A stretch of 64,000 nucleotides of DNA from Chryseobacterium paludis (GTDB lineage Bacteria; Bacteroidota; Bacteroidia; Flavobacteriales; Weeksellaceae), in contig NZ_CP099966.1 in assembly GCF_025403485.1 (NCBI RefSeq), positions 1,860,001 to 1,924,000 of the forward strand. The letters are read 5' to 3'. The notes beneath the pieces were generated by a model. It was not told the origin of the DNA and ran no database searches. It was given only the letters and a program-made list of their open reading frames with translations. Position 1 is the first letter of the stretch; every line of letters begins with the position of its first letter. The translations under genes were made by a program, and so were the position numbers. Shown piece by piece: positions 28,020-37,024 of this stretch.

Positions 28020-31000
28020 ATGAAAAAAACAGATGTTGCTGTAATTGGTTTATCTTGTGTCTTTCCTGGGGCACAAGATGCCAACACTTTTTGGCAAAAT
28101 ATTGTCAATAAAGTCGACTCTACCCAACTGGCTCCTGCCGACAGGATCGATCCTGTGCACTTTAGTGATAGTACAAATTCAGTCGATCGTTTTTATTGCA
28201 AACGTGGTGGATTTATTTCTGACTACGAATTTGATCCCACAGCATTTGGCATTTTACCACTAGCCGTTGAAGGTACGGAACCGGATCATTTATTAACACT
28301 TGATCTTGTGCAAAAGGCTTTGGAGGATGCAGGAGTATTTCAGAAGCAGGTATCGTTAGAAAAAACGGGAATCATCATTGGTAAAGGAAACTACGCAGGA
28401 CCCGGTGCTACCCGTGCCATCGAAATTGTGCGGACTGGTGAACAGATCTCCTCATTATTACAGGAATTATTACCTCAGGTATCTTCAGCAGATATCGAAA
28501 AAGTTAAGCATGCCTTTCAGGAGCGTAAAGGACGTTTTGCTGCTGATACTGCTATGGGACTTATCCCTAATCTTGTCGCCTCTTTAGTCGCTAACCGATT
28601 CAATTTAGGAGGAGCCGCTTTTACAGTGGATGCAGCCTGTGCGAGTGCTTTACTTGCTGTGGATCACGCTGTACAAGAGCTTAACCGTGGACGTTGCGAC
28701 ATGGTTATTGCAGGCGGTGTGCATACAGGACAGAATGCTGCTTTCTGGAGTATTTTTGCTCAGCTTGGAGCGATGTCCCGCCAACAGCAAATTAAGCCAT
28801 TCAGCATGGATGCCGACGGATTATTAATTGGAGAAGGCTGTGGTTTCGTTGTTCTGAAGCGATTGGAAGATGCTGTCCGTGATCAGGATAAGATCTATGC
28901 TGTTATTAAAGGTGTTGGTGTAAGCAGTGATGGTAATGGAACCAGTGTTATGAGTCCGTCCGTTAAAGGCCAGTTAAAAGCTTTAAAACAAGCCTGGACT
29001 AATGCTGATATGGATGAAAAACAGATTGGTTATTTAGAAGCTCACGGTACAGGAACGCCACTTGGAGACAAAACAGAACTTCAGACCCTGGCTCAGTTCT
29101 TTGGTAAAGAAGAAGCCGCTCTCATCGCAGGTATCGGATCTGTAAAATCAAATATAGGACATGCAATGCCTGCAGCAGGTATAGCAGGTTTGATAAAGAC
29201 CTGTTTAGCATTACATCATGATACTTTACCACCTACATTATATTGTGAAAATCCGGTTGCCGATATGGAGCAGACTCGATTTGCACCCGTACAGGAACCA
29301 AAAAACTGGTCAAAATCAGGTTTGCCAAAAGTGGCAGCAGTGAATGCTTTTGGGTTTGGAGGTATCAATGCACACGTTGTTCTTGAAGGATATGATAAGC
29401 CGAAAAAAGACCGTGTATTACTTTTAGCAAGAGCAACAAACGAAGAATTACTTTCCGCTTTACGGAATAACGAAACTATACCGGGCGAAGGAGATTACAG
29501 GGTTGCCCTCTTTGATCCAACACCTGAAAGAATAGAAAAAGCGATTAAGATTGTCTCTAAGAAAAACCCTTGGCGCAACAGACAGGATATTTGGTATACC
29601 TCTATTCCTTTATTACGCGATGGTGGTAAAATAGCCTTTGTTTTTCCTGGCTTAGATGGCCTTGCAAAAGGTGAAGTAGACAGTGTCAGTCGTTATTTTG
29701 GATTAACTGAACCTATACAAACTGAAGGTGATGGTCTGTTAACCGATGCATTAAACATTTTTAATTCATGCAGCATACTGGATACCGCGTTGAAAAATTT
29801 GGGTATTTCACCAGATATGAATGCAGGACATAGCTTAGGAGAATGGCTGGCTGGCTATTCCGCTGAGCTGGCAGAGGTAAACTCTGTGAAATCATTGATC
29901 GATGTACTTAATCCGGAAACTTTTGAATTAAAGGATTCCAGATTTATTGCGATAGGAGCAGGTATTGATAGCATTACACCCCTTATTGCAGAAATTCCAA
30001 ATGTATATGTTTCTAATGATAACTGTCCCAATCAGGTTATCCTTTGTGGCAGCAATACCGCTCTTGATGAATTAGTTCCATTATTAAAATCTAAACAGAT
30101 ATTTCATCAGATTCTGCCATTCCAATCTGGTTTTCATTCTCCGTTTGTTGCTGACAAGCTTGATTTAATTCTAGAGGGAATGGAACAGGTACAGTTTCAA
30201 AAAACAAAGATCCCTTTATGGTCTGCGACCACCCTCACCCCATATCCTGAAGATCAGGAAGCGATCAGAAAACTGAGCGCTGAACATCTTGTTCAGCCGG
30301 TTCGCTTCCGCGAGCTTACTGAAAAGCTTTATGAAGAGGGTGCCCGATTTTTCATCCAGGTGGGTGCCGGCGGGTTATTAGGTTTTATTGATGATACATT
30401 AAAAGGAAAGGCCTTCAGTACTGTCGCTTCCAGCTTGCCAACCCGATCTGCACTTACTCAGCTGGAGCGTGTGGTCGCTGCATTATTTGTGGAAGGTAAA
30501 ACTGTAGCACTTGACTTTTTAGACATCCATAATGATTCAAAAAAACCATCAGGTAAAGGAATCAAACTGCAATTGGGATCACCCATTATCCGTGATTTTA
30601 AAGAAATAAAATCTTTAGCACAATCTTTTGACACAAAACAAAAAAGTGTTTCAGCAACGGTAGCTAAGACGGGACATCCTCTTGTGCAGGCATTTCAGGA
30701 GAACATGACTGATATGATGCGTATGCAGGAAGAAGTACTGACCCTCTTTCAGAATCGTCTGGAAAATAGAGTTACAAATCCTATATTGACGAAAGTACCC
30801 ACCCATGCGAATTTCTCCAAATCTCTGCATGTTAACCTGGATAGTCATCCTTACCTCATCGATCATAGTCTGTTGAGACAACCCAAAGGATGGACCGATA
30901 TTGCAGATATGGAACCGGTTATTCCCATGACCATGATTTTTGAAGTATTAGCTGAAATAGCCCAGGCAGAAATAGAAGGAACACAGGTACATAAAATCAT

Positions 31001-32249
31001 GAATGTAAATGTGTTTCAATGGATGAACGTTGCCAAACCTTTTGAGAAAACAGTAAAGGGAGAATGGCGATCATCAAACCACGCCTATCTGGATATTGAA
31101 AACTTCGCTAATGCAGAAGTGTTACTAACCTCATCAGCTCCTGTTGTTCCGGCCTTTGATCTTTCAATCGGAGATCTTTTACCAATCAATAGAACCCCTG
31201 AAGAGATCTATGAAAAACATATGTTTCATGGAGAAGCTTACCAGGGTATTACGGAGATTTCATCGGTTGGAACCAAAGGTATCGCAGGGAAAATTAAAGG
31301 AAATGGAGGAAAAGGTTCCTTATTAGATAACGCCGGGCAATTATTTGGACTGTGGCTACAACTGACTCTAACAAAAGACCGTATTGCTTTTCCTGTGAAA
31401 ATCAGGGATATCGAATTTTTCGGTAATATGGATGATCAGGAAGGCTTATTTGAATGCTTCTGTATACTCACTGATTTAAATGAGGAATTTGCAACCGCTA
31501 ACATCATACTGAAAAGAAACGGAAAAGTCTGGTGTGCTATTACAGGATGGCAGAACAGGAGACTTGAAATTGATGAGGCATTATGGAACGTTTCAATGTC
31601 TCCTTTACATAACCGACTTTCAGAAGAAATAGCTCCTCAGGTATTTTATTTTCATCAAGCTTACTCCAGAGTTGTTTCATGGGATTTTATTATGAAACGC
31701 TATTTCAATCAAACTGAAAAGAAATATCATAATGAGCTCTTACCTAACAAGCGAAAAAACTGGATGGTGAGTCGTGTAGCCGTGAAAGATGCTGTAAGAA
31801 ACCTGTTACGCCAACAAAAAGATCATGCTTGTTTTCCTATTGCATTTGAAGTACGTTCGAATGAGGTTGGCAAACCTTATCTTATTGGTGATTCTACAGA
31901 AGATATCCATGTATCATTAGCTCATAAAGGAAAAGAAGCAGTAGCTATTGCCCGTCATGGAAGCCCCGTAGGAATTGATATGGAACTTATTGAAGAACGC
32001 AGCTCAGGATTTTATGATCTGGTATTTACTGATGCTGAATTAGCATTATTAAAAGGCCGGGATCAGGCTGAATGGACCACCCGGTTCTGGGTAGCCAAAG
32101 AAGCCTACGGAAAGTTTTTGGGCACCGGTCTGAAAGGAAATCCAAAAGCATACGAAGTTGAACTTATAACAGATGATCATTTATGGATCAATAAAATTGA
32201 AATAAAAACTATTAAACACCTAAATTATATTATCGGATGGACACTCTAA
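28020..32249 (+). CDS. megasynthase: KS-AT-DH-like with fused phosphopantetheinyl transferase
   Basis: A 1,409-residue protein. The ketosynthase (residues 1-460) has a complete triad: DAACASA, Cys207; EAHGTGTPLG, His342; NIGHAMPAAG, His381. The acyltransferase runs from about 536 (FPGLDG; GHSLGE, Ser605; SGFHS). A double-hotdog dehydratase-like region begins near 941 (HPYLIDHS, His943/949). It lacks the usual HxxxGxxxxP spacing but keeps a possible second-half Asp in DNAGQLFGLW. Residues about 1227-1409 are a Sfp-type 4'-phosphopantetheinyl transferase (VSLAH, VGIDMELIE, FWVAKEAYGKFLGTG), which would activate the carrier domains of this pathway. A synthase thus carries its own activator. No ACP lies within this protein, so it should work on the ACPs of the first megasynthase and the free ACP. 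The stop overlaps the ACP gene by 13 nt if that gene starts at 32237. Confidence 0.92.
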   Translation: MKKTDVAVIGLSCVFPGAQDANTFWQNIVNKVDSTQLAPADRIDPVHFSDSTNSVDRFYCKRGGFISDYEFDPTAFGILPLAVEGTEPDHLLTLDLVQKALEDAGVFQKQVSLEKTGIIIGKGNYAGPGATRAIEIVRTGEQISSLLQELLPQVSSADIEKVKHAFQERKGRFAADTAMGLIPNLVASLVANRFNLGGAAFTVDAACASALLAVDHAVQELNRGRCDMVIAGGVHTGQNAAFWSIFAQLGAMSRQQQIKPFSMDADGLLIGEGCGFVVLKRLEDAVRDQDKIYAVIKGVGVSSDGNGTSVMSPSVKGQLKALKQAWTNADMDEKQIGYLEAHGTGTPLGDKTELQTLAQFFGKEEAALIAGIGSVKSNIGHAMPAAGIAGLIKTCLALHHDTLPPTLYCENPVADMEQTRFAPVQEPKNWSKSGLPKVAAVNAFGFGGINAHVVLEGYDKPKKDRVLLLARATNEELLSALRNNETIPGEGDYRVALFDPTPERIEKAIKIVSKKNPWRNRQDIWYTSIPLLRDGGKIAFVFPGLDGLAKGEVDSVSRYFGLTEPIQTEGDGLLTDALNIFNSCSILDTALKNLGISPDMNAGHSLGEWLAGYSAELAEVNSVKSLIDVLNPETFELKDSRFIAIGAGIDSITPLIAEIPNVYVSNDNCPNQVILCGSNTALDELVPLLKSKQIFHQILPFQSGFHSPFVADKLDLILEGMEQVQFQKTKIPLWSATTLTPYPEDQEAIRKLSAEHLVQPVRFRELTEKLYEEGARFFIQVGAGGLLGFIDDTLKGKAFSTVASSLPTRSALTQLERVVAALFVEGKTVALDFLDIHNDSKKPSGKGIKLQLGSPIIRDFKEIKSLAQSFDTKQKSVSATVAKTGHPLVQAFQENMTDMMRMQEEVLTLFQNRLENRVTNPILTKVPTHANFSKSLHVNLDSHPYLIDHSLLRQPKGWTDIADMEPVIPMTMIFEVLAEIAQAEIEGTQVHKIMNVNVFQWMNVAKPFEKTVKGEWRSSNHAYLDIENFANAEVLLTSSAPVVPAFDLSIGDLLPINRTPEEIYEKHMFHGEAYQGITEISSVGTKGIAGKIKGNGGKGSLLDNAGQLFGLWLQLTLTKDRIAFPVKIRDIEFFGNMDDQEGLFECFCILTDLNEEFATANIILKRNGKVWCAITGWQNRRLEIDEALWNVSMSPLHNRLSEEIAPQVFYFHQAYSRVVSWDFIMKRYFNQTEKKYHNELLPNKRKNWMVSRVAVKDAVRNLLRQQKDHACFPIAFEVRSNEVGKPYLIGDSTEDIHVSLAHKGKEAVAIARHGSPVGIDMELIEERSSGFYDLVFTDAELALLKGRDQAEWTTRFWVAKEAYGKFLGTGLKGNPKAYEVELITDDHLWINKIEIKTIKHLNYIIGWTL

Positions 32250-32536
32250 ACCACACATTAAAAATGAATCACGAGGAACTATTCACTCTTTTAAAAGGCT
32301 TTATCACCGAAGTAATTGGTGAAGAATTTGTAGAAGAAATGGACATTACTCCAGAAAGCTCGTTCACGAAAGACCTGGAAATGGACAGTATAGAAATCGT
32401 TTCTTTTTCTGAGAAAATCAAAGCCCATTTTGGTGAACAAATTGATTTCACCGGCTGGCTTTCTTCTATGGACTTAGATCAATTGATCAATCTTGACCTC
32501 CGTATGATCATCAATTATATCTACGAATGCCAATAA
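32237..32536 (+). CDS. free acyl carrier protein
   Basis: A 99-residue protein, or 90 if the ATG at 32264 (MNHEELFTLL) is the true start. The 4'-phosphopantetheine site is the Ser of DLEMDSIEIVSF, in the usual ACP place after an acidic helix. The region after it (KIKAHFGEQIDFTGWLSSMDL) fits the end of the carrier fold. It overlaps the megasynthase stop and its own stop overlaps the hydrolase start by 10 nt, so translation is probably coupled. It likely carries a starter, an extender or the finished chain to the hydrolase or the acyltransferases. Modification by the PPTase fused to the preceding protein is inferred. Confidence 0.9.
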   Translation: MDTLNHTLKMNHEELFTLLKGFITEVIGEEFVEEMDITPESSFTKDLEMDSIEIVSFSEKIKAHFGEQIDFTGWLSSMDLDQLINLDLRMIINYIYECQ

Positions 32537-33291
32537 TTACTGTTGACAATAGGAAAGTCCATATACAGGAACTCAATAAGGACGCTAAACAAACCGTGGT
32601 GCTTATCCACGGGATGTTCAGCAACTTATCAATTTATTATTTTAATATAGCTCCTATTCTGGCAAAACATTATCATGTGGTGATGTATGATTTAAAAAGC
32701 CATGGCATGAGTGAGCGTTTTCAAGATGGATACGACCTTGAGAGTATGTCATCCGACCTGCTCAATCTGATGGACTTTTTACAACTCAAAAAAGCACATC
32801 TTGTCGGCTACAGCTTCGGAGGTCTTATTGCACTGAAAACAGCATTAAAATATCCAGACCGTGTTGATAAACTTGCGGTTATGGAAGCTCCGGATCCCAG
32901 AGACGATAAAACGCGTGGTATCATTGACGAATACAGTAAGGAGTTTCTTGAACATTATGTTGCTAATTTTACTGATACTACAAAAGTACAAATGGGTAAA
33001 CGGCAAATGGAAAAAAACCACCGTATGTATGAGTTCTTATTTGAACAAACGAGCATCAAAGCAGATATGATCAAAGAAAAGGATTTTCTCAATGAGACTG
33101 ATTTATCCGAATTGGCTTCTTCTACATTATTGCTCTATGGATCCCAATCCAATTGTAAGCCTACAGGTGAATTATTAAAAACGCAAATTGGCAAAGCTGA
33201 ACTGGAATTGATTCCTGGTGATCATAATATCCCTATACAGGAACCGGCTCAGATAGCAGAAACCATCAATCATTTTTTATCTAAATTTTAA
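32527..33291 (+). CDS. alpha/beta hydrolase, candidate chain-release enzyme
   Basis: A 254-residue alpha/beta-hydrolase fold protein. Visible parts are the oxyanion strand VVLIHGMFSN, the nucleophile elbow GYSFGG (Ser), DPRDDKT in the cap region and the catalytic His in GDHNIP. The acid is probably the Asp/Glu after the sixth strand (LLLYGSQSN region). It has no signal peptide. Wedged between the ACP and the glycosyltransferase, it is well placed to act as a type II thioesterase or to release the acyl chain from the ACP. The family also includes esterases and acyltransferases, so this role is inferred from context. Confidence 0.85.
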   Translation: MPIITVDNRKVHIQELNKDAKQTVVLIHGMFSNLSIYYFNIAPILAKHYHVVMYDLKSHGMSERFQDGYDLESMSSDLLNLMDFLQLKKAHLVGYSFGGLIALKTALKYPDRVDKLAVMEAPDPRDDKTRGIIDEYSKEFLEHYVANFTDTTKVQMGKRQMEKNHRMYEFLFEQTSIKADMIKEKDFLNETDLSELASSTLLLYGSQSNCKPTGELLKTQIGKAELELIPGDHNIPIQEPAQIAETINHFLSKF

Positions 33292-33301
33292 ACACAAAAC
33301 T

Positions 33302-35707
33302 ATGGCTAAATTTGTATTTGTTGTCCCTCCATTGACAGGCCATGTCAATCCAACTCTAAGTATTGGAGCGACTCTATTGGAAAGAGGGCATCAGGTGGCT
33401 TGGATCAGTCTTGATAAAAATTTAAGCACCAAACTTCCTGTTGGAGGAGAATTATTAGTTATTGAATACGATCAGACAGATGAATCAAAAAAAGAAAGTG
33501 AACAATATCTCGATATAATTTCAAAAAAAGTAGTGTACGGCATCGACAGCATCAAATTTCTTTATGAAGATGTACTCATTCCTTTAAACAGACATTGCTA
33601 TAATGGTATTGTTACTTTGCTAAAATCATATCAACCGGATCTGGTTATTGGGGATCATCAGCTATTCGTCGCATCTATTGCTGCGAAAAAGCTAGGTCTT
33701 CCTTACAGCACATCTGTTACTGCTCCCGCTGCCATTAAAATTATGGACGAATTGCCTAAGGTACACGAATGGGAAGTGAATCAGATCATCGAACTGCAAA
33801 AGGAACTGGGAATAACAGAAAACCGTTCATTGGCTTCTTCAGATCTTTTAACCATGGTTTTAACGTCCAGGTATTTCTTTGGTGAAATGGAGTTACCATC
33901 CAATTATCAGTTTACGGGCCCAGTTCTTACAGAACGCCGTATTTCGTGTGAATTTGACTGGGACAGATTAAATAGCAGCACTCAGAAGAAGATTTTAGTA
34001 AGTATTGGTACCACATTCGATCATGATCATAAGAAAGCTTTTTTCCAAAAGGTAGTTGATGCATTTCAGAATGAAGATTTAACCGTTGTAGTGGTTTCAG
34101 ATCCACAGCTTTTTGATAGCTGGCCGGAAAATTTTATGGTCTATCAACAGGTTCCTCAATTGGATCTATTACCTTATCTGGATGGAGTCGTTTGCCATGG
34201 AGGACATAATACGGTTTCTGAAGCACTTTCAAATGGCCTGCCTTTAGTGGTTATTCCAATTGCATATGATCAATCCCATGTAGCTGGACGTGTCGTACGT
34301 ACAGGGGCTGGTGAACGTCTTAATTTTAATAGATTTAAATCAAATCATTTAAAGGAAGCTGTACAGCAGATCTTAAACAACCCTGAGTATCGTAAAGCAG
34401 CCGAAATTATCCGTCAGTCTTTCATTGATGCCGGAGGTTCAGCAACTGCAGCCAATTTACTTGAAAAGGCTATTATTTCTTCTTCGGAACAAATAAAACC
34501 CCGCTCTAAATTCTTATTTGTTATTCCACCGTTCTTTGGACATATCAGTCCTACATTAAGTGTCGGTGTAAGCTTGATTGAAAGAGGACATGAAGTGAAA
34601 TGGTTTGGAATTACCCCGCTTTCCAATGAACATATTCCGGAAGGAGGATCTTATTTCTATCCTGAAGAAGATCTTATTCCATATCAGGATGAAATCAAGC
34701 GTATCCTGAAAAGACAGGATGATGGACCTGCCTGTTCCGGACCTGAAGTAATGAAACTCGCATTAGAAGAAACCTATGTTCCATTTGCCAAAATGATGAT
34801 GCCGGGATTAAGCCGCCTTACGGAAAGCTGGAAACCTGATGTCATCGTTAATGACTGTATTTCTTTTGGTGGAGCATTGTTTGCTCATAAACATAATATT
34901 CCTTGTGTAACGACCACTCCTGTTCCTCCGGATGTAATGGGAGATACAGAAAAAAGTGCACCTAAAATATTTGAATGGCAACAAAATCTGATCAAAGATC
35001 TTCAAAAAGAAGTGGGAATTGATGATGATGGTATTTTTATCCATTCTCATAAATTGAACCTCGTGTTTACCTCACAGGCTTTTGCAGGTTTTGAAACCGT
35101 ACCTTCTCATATGAAGTTTGTAGGTCCGGTAAAAGGGCGACCAAATGATGCTCCTTTTGATTGGGATCGTTTAAATGCATCTACCACACCTAAAATATTT
35201 GTGTCTTTAGGTACTCTGTTGGTGGACATCAGAAAAGCTTTTTTCGAAAAGATCATCGCTGCATTTGCAGATCAGCCGGTTACTATTGTAGCAGCTACTC
35301 CACCTAATATTTTTGAAGAATGGCCATCTAATTTTATTGTAAATAGTTTTGTACCACAATCAGCGTTAATGCCACACATGGATATGGTTATTTGTCATGG
35401 AGGTTTTAATACCGTTAATGACACATTCCGTAATGGATTGCCAATGTTGATTACACCAATTGCTTATGATCATTTTCATATTGCAAAATTAATTGAGCAG
35501 GCAGGTTGTGGAAAGAGTATCCGATACAAACGATTGCGTATTGAATCGCTTCGTGAAACAGTGTTTGAATTGCTTGAGGATCCAACATACCGAAATGCAG
35601 CCAAAGAGGTTCAGGCTACCTTTCTTACTGCAGGCGGCAATGATAAAGCTGTAGAATTGTTAGAAAATTTTGTACAAGAAGAACAATCCGTATTAGTTTC
35701 TGTTTAA
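33302..35707 (+). CDS. double-length MGT/UGT-type glycosyltransferase (two fused GT-B units)
   Basis: An 801-residue protein made of two similar GT-B glycosyltransferases (about residues 1-395 and 400-801). Each starts with the same motif (FVFVVPPLTGHVNPTLSIG; FLFVIPPFFGHISPTLSVG), with the GH His in the catalytic base position of UDP-glycosyltransferases. The sugar-nucleotide motif is CHGGHNTVSEAL with AYDQSH in the first half. The second half has CHGGFNTVNDTF with AYDHFH, altering the usual HGGxxT and D-Q pair. Family members glycosylate lipids, macrolides and other hydrophobic acceptors. The first half is probably active; the second may use another donor, add a second sugar, or only bind. 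A tandem gene duplication followed by fusion is the simplest origin. It lies 10 bp after the hydrolase and 4 bp before the first acyltransferase. Confidence 0.9.
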   Translation: MAKFVFVVPPLTGHVNPTLSIGATLLERGHQVAWISLDKNLSTKLPVGGELLVIEYDQTDESKKESEQYLDIISKKVVYGIDSIKFLYEDVLIPLNRHCYNGIVTLLKSYQPDLVIGDHQLFVASIAAKKLGLPYSTSVTAPAAIKIMDELPKVHEWEVNQIIELQKELGITENRSLASSDLLTMVLTSRYFFGEMELPSNYQFTGPVLTERRISCEFDWDRLNSSTQKKILVSIGTTFDHDHKKAFFQKVVDAFQNEDLTVVVVSDPQLFDSWPENFMVYQQVPQLDLLPYLDGVVCHGGHNTVSEALSNGLPLVVIPIAYDQSHVAGRVVRTGAGERLNFNRFKSNHLKEAVQQILNNPEYRKAAEIIRQSFIDAGGSATAANLLEKAIISSSEQIKPRSKFLFVIPPFFGHISPTLSVGVSLIERGHEVKWFGITPLSNEHIPEGGSYFYPEEDLIPYQDEIKRILKRQDDGPACSGPEVMKLALEETYVPFAKMMMPGLSRLTESWKPDVIVNDCISFGGALFAHKHNIPCVTTTPVPPDVMGDTEKSAPKIFEWQQNLIKDLQKEVGIDDDGIFIHSHKLNLVFTSQAFAGFETVPSHMKFVGPVKGRPNDAPFDWDRLNASTTPKIFVSLGTLLVDIRKAFFEKIIAAFADQPVTIVAATPPNIFEEWPSNFIVNSFVPQSALMPHMDMVICHGGFNTVNDTFRNGLPMLITPIAYDHFHIAKLIEQAGCGKSIRYKRLRIESLRETVFELLEDPTYRNAAKEVQATFLTAGGNDKAVELLENFVQEEQSVLVSV

Positions 35708-35711
35708 TCCT

Positions 35712-36983
35712 ATGAAAAGAAGATTGTTATTTGGTGAGCGCATGTTGTTAGGCGATGGAACAGAACCTTTCAATGCGGTTATTCCTTTCAGACTGAGGGG
35801 TGACTTCAAAGAAGAAGAAATCCAGCATGCCCTGAATCTGATTCAGGCCAAACACCCATGGTTAAGAGCACTCATCACTCACGATGAAAAAAATGTGCCT
35901 TGGTTTGAAGTGCCTAAACTCACCATACCTATTCCTATAAGGCTAGTGATCCGTGAAGGAGAAGATGATTGGCAGGAAGAATCCAAGAAGGAATGGAATA
36001 CGGTCTTTGATTATAAAAAACTTCCCTTAATCCGCTTTGTATGGATTAAAGGAGAAGGAGTATCAGATATGCTTTTTGTGTTTCATCACTGTTTATCTGA
36101 TGGAGGTTCCGCGATGACATTTTTATATGAATTTCTAAAGGTATTGAACGATCCCACTACCGATATTGGTATTGAAAATCCCATATTAGGAATTGAAGAT
36201 GTTGTTCCATCTGCAATTTTAACAAATCGCAGACAGAAGCTGAAAGCAAAATTTATAGGCCGACTGGCAGCAACAGCTATCAAATGTTTTCCTATGAGAA
36301 AAAAAGCTATTGACCGGCAAAACGATTATCTTATCCATTGGAAATTTGATCAGACGACCAGTAAACAATTGATCGCTTACTGCAAATCAATAGAGATTAC
36401 TGTTAATACTTTTTTAAGTGCCACCTTACTTCAGACATTTAAACAAGTAAGAGGAACAGTAGCCTTTAATAAAGTTTCATGTCCTGTAGATATCAGGCGT
36501 TTTGCAACACAGATAAAAGAAGATCATATTTTCGCTTTCGGACTGATGATTACCATTTCATCCAATGAGAAAATGAGTTTTTCAGATAATTTACCATTGA
36601 TGCAGGAAGCTGTAGAGCGTGAAACTTCGAAGCTCAATCCATATCTTACTATGATGGTAATGGAATCCGGACATGATGCTTTAGAAAATTTCACAAAACT
36701 ATTAAAGAAAGGCAAATCATCCAATGATTGTATGTTCTCGAACCTTGGACGTATCCAGATCCCTCATGATTATAAGAAATTTACAGTAGACACTATTTTT
36801 AGTCCTTCAGTAATTGGTCCTTTGGGTAATACTACTACCATGGTGACTTCAACATTCAGAGGGAAAATGGACTTCTGTTTTATGGGAAGTGAGGGGTATT
36901 TACCCTATTCGGAGGCTATAGCCATTCGCGATGAAATGATAAAATCGATTGAAGCACAGCTGGAATATGTAGCCGTATCATAA
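35712..36983 (+). CDS. condensation-domain/PapA-like acyltransferase 1
   Basis: A 423-residue protein of the CoA-dependent acyltransferase/condensation superfamily (alcohol acetyltransferase, PapA and WS/DGAT relatives). The active-site motif HHxxxDG is intact near residue 123 (FVFHHCLSDGG). The N-terminal RLLFGERMLLGDG and LIQAKHPWLRALI are typical of this branch. The later segments CPVDIRRF and DCMFSNLGRI fit the second half of the chloramphenicol-acetyltransferase-like fold. Such enzymes transfer an acyl chain from CoA or ACP to a hydroxyl, for example of a sugar. Beside a glycosyltransferase and a lipid synthase, acylation of the glycolipid is the likely role. It is about 65% similar by eye to the next gene. 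Confidence 0.85.
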   Translation: MKRRLLFGERMLLGDGTEPFNAVIPFRLRGDFKEEEIQHALNLIQAKHPWLRALITHDEKNVPWFEVPKLTIPIPIRLVIREGEDDWQEESKKEWNTVFDYKKLPLIRFVWIKGEGVSDMLFVFHHCLSDGGSAMTFLYEFLKVLNDPTTDIGIENPILGIEDVVPSAILTNRRQKLKAKFIGRLAATAIKCFPMRKKAIDRQNDYLIHWKFDQTTSKQLIAYCKSIEITVNTFLSATLLQTFKQVRGTVAFNKVSCPVDIRRFATQIKEDHIFAFGLMITISSNEKMSFSDNLPLMQEAVERETSKLNPYLTMMVMESGHDALENFTKLLKKGKSSNDCMFSNLGRIQIPHDYKKFTVDTIFSPSVIGPLGNTTTMVTSTFRGKMDFCFMGSEGYLPYSEAIAIRDEMIKSIEAQLEYVAVS

Positions 36984-37024
36984 TTAATTTAATAAGAAGA
37001 ATCAACATTAATTTCAATATAACC

